Below, in pieces: positions 63,988 to 64,000 of a stretch of DNA of 64,000 bases. Made by a program: the position numbers and the translations under genes. Source of the stretch: Acidobacteriota bacterium. Lineage in GTDB: Bacteria; Acidobacteriota; Terriglobia; Acidiferrales; UBA7541. The notes below the pieces were generated by a model, which searched no databases, was not told the DNA's origin, and saw only the letters and a program-made list of their open reading frames with translations. Location of the stretch: assembly GCA_003225295.1 (NCBI GenBank), contig QHYZ01000047.1:62001-126000 (forward strand), given 5' to 3'. How positions within the stretch are numbered: the first letter of the stretch is position 1; every line of letters starts with the position of its first letter.

Positions 63988-64000
63988 GAATTTCCGCCGA

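Overview
The window looks like a chromosomal segment of an Acidobacteriota bacterium (class Terriglobia/Acidobacteriia or a close relative). The evidence is the gene families, not a marker gene: very large Oar-like TonB-dependent receptors with an N-terminal carboxypeptidase-regulatory domain, a PadR regulator paired with a 'duplicated orphan permease' (ADOP), a CRTAC1/ASPIC-UnbV protein, Tat-exported Gfo/Idh/MocA and sugar-isomerase proteins, a short PQQ dehydrogenase with its cytochrome c, and many glycoside hydrolases. Most long genes are intact. No plasmid, phage or CRISPR genes and no rRNA were seen.

Layout. 0-4.7 kb: CRTAC1-like protein, then a GH30 glucosylceramidase-type enzyme in an operon with a TPR protein. 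4.8-16.2 kb: a sugar-uptake regulon made of a TonB-dependent receptor, a divergent LacI regulator, a Tat-exported Gfo/Idh/MocA oxidoreductase, a DUF1080 (3-keto-glycoside) protein, a SIS isomerase, a ROK kinase and an MFS transporter. The receptor and the oxidoreductase each have a TTGACA promoter followed, at identical spacing, by a nearly identical 21-bp palindrome, so they are very probably controlled by the same LacI protein. 16.3-19.1 kb: a frameshifted DUF4091/GH123-like gene, an alpha/beta hydrolase and a broken Phd-like antitoxin. 19.3-22.7 kb: operon of Tat-exported sugar isomerase, di-haem cytochrome c and PQQ dehydrogenase. Together these regions suggest periplasmic oxidation and cleavage of glycosides.

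22.9-32.4 kb: a tight seven-gene operon on the minus strand, with most junctions overlapping by 4 or 14 nt. In order of transcription it encodes a GH-A-type hydrolase fused to a GT2 glycosyltransferase, an ABC exporter, a RimK-like ATP-grasp ligase, three APH-type kinases and a GT-B-like glycosyltransferase. I know of no characterised pathway with this set; it is the best candidate for an undescribed system and may make and export a phosphorylated or ligated glycoconjugate. 32.7-43.7 kb: a second TonB receptor, galE, a PilZ protein, a LuxR-type regulator and three envelope-polysaccharide glycosyltransferases, one of them a GT2-methyltransferase fusion.

44.0-63.9 kb: accessory region with a DUF433/DUF5615 toxin-antitoxin pair whose toxin is frameshifted, a serine hydrolase, a VOC-SpoIIE phosphatase fusion, and then a decaying polysaccharide-utilisation island (GH42 with an internal amber stop, frameshifted LacI, beta-helix protein, broken sialate O-acetylesterase, receptor C-terminus). 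This island lies between direct repeats of the 3' end of the tRNA-Lys(CTT) gene, which is intact at 54.7 kb. After it come a broken SRPBCC gene, a DHH phosphoesterase, DUF4282 and DUF3891 proteins, a 5'-half copy of tRNA-Leu(TAG), an SDR fragment, a serine hydrolase with TPRs, PadR plus ADOP permease, and the intact tRNA-Leu at the right edge. Single-base lesions cluster in toxin-antitoxin, hydrolase and island genes while some 45 kb of other genes are clean. This favours real gene decay, although sequencing error cannot be excluded from one sequence.
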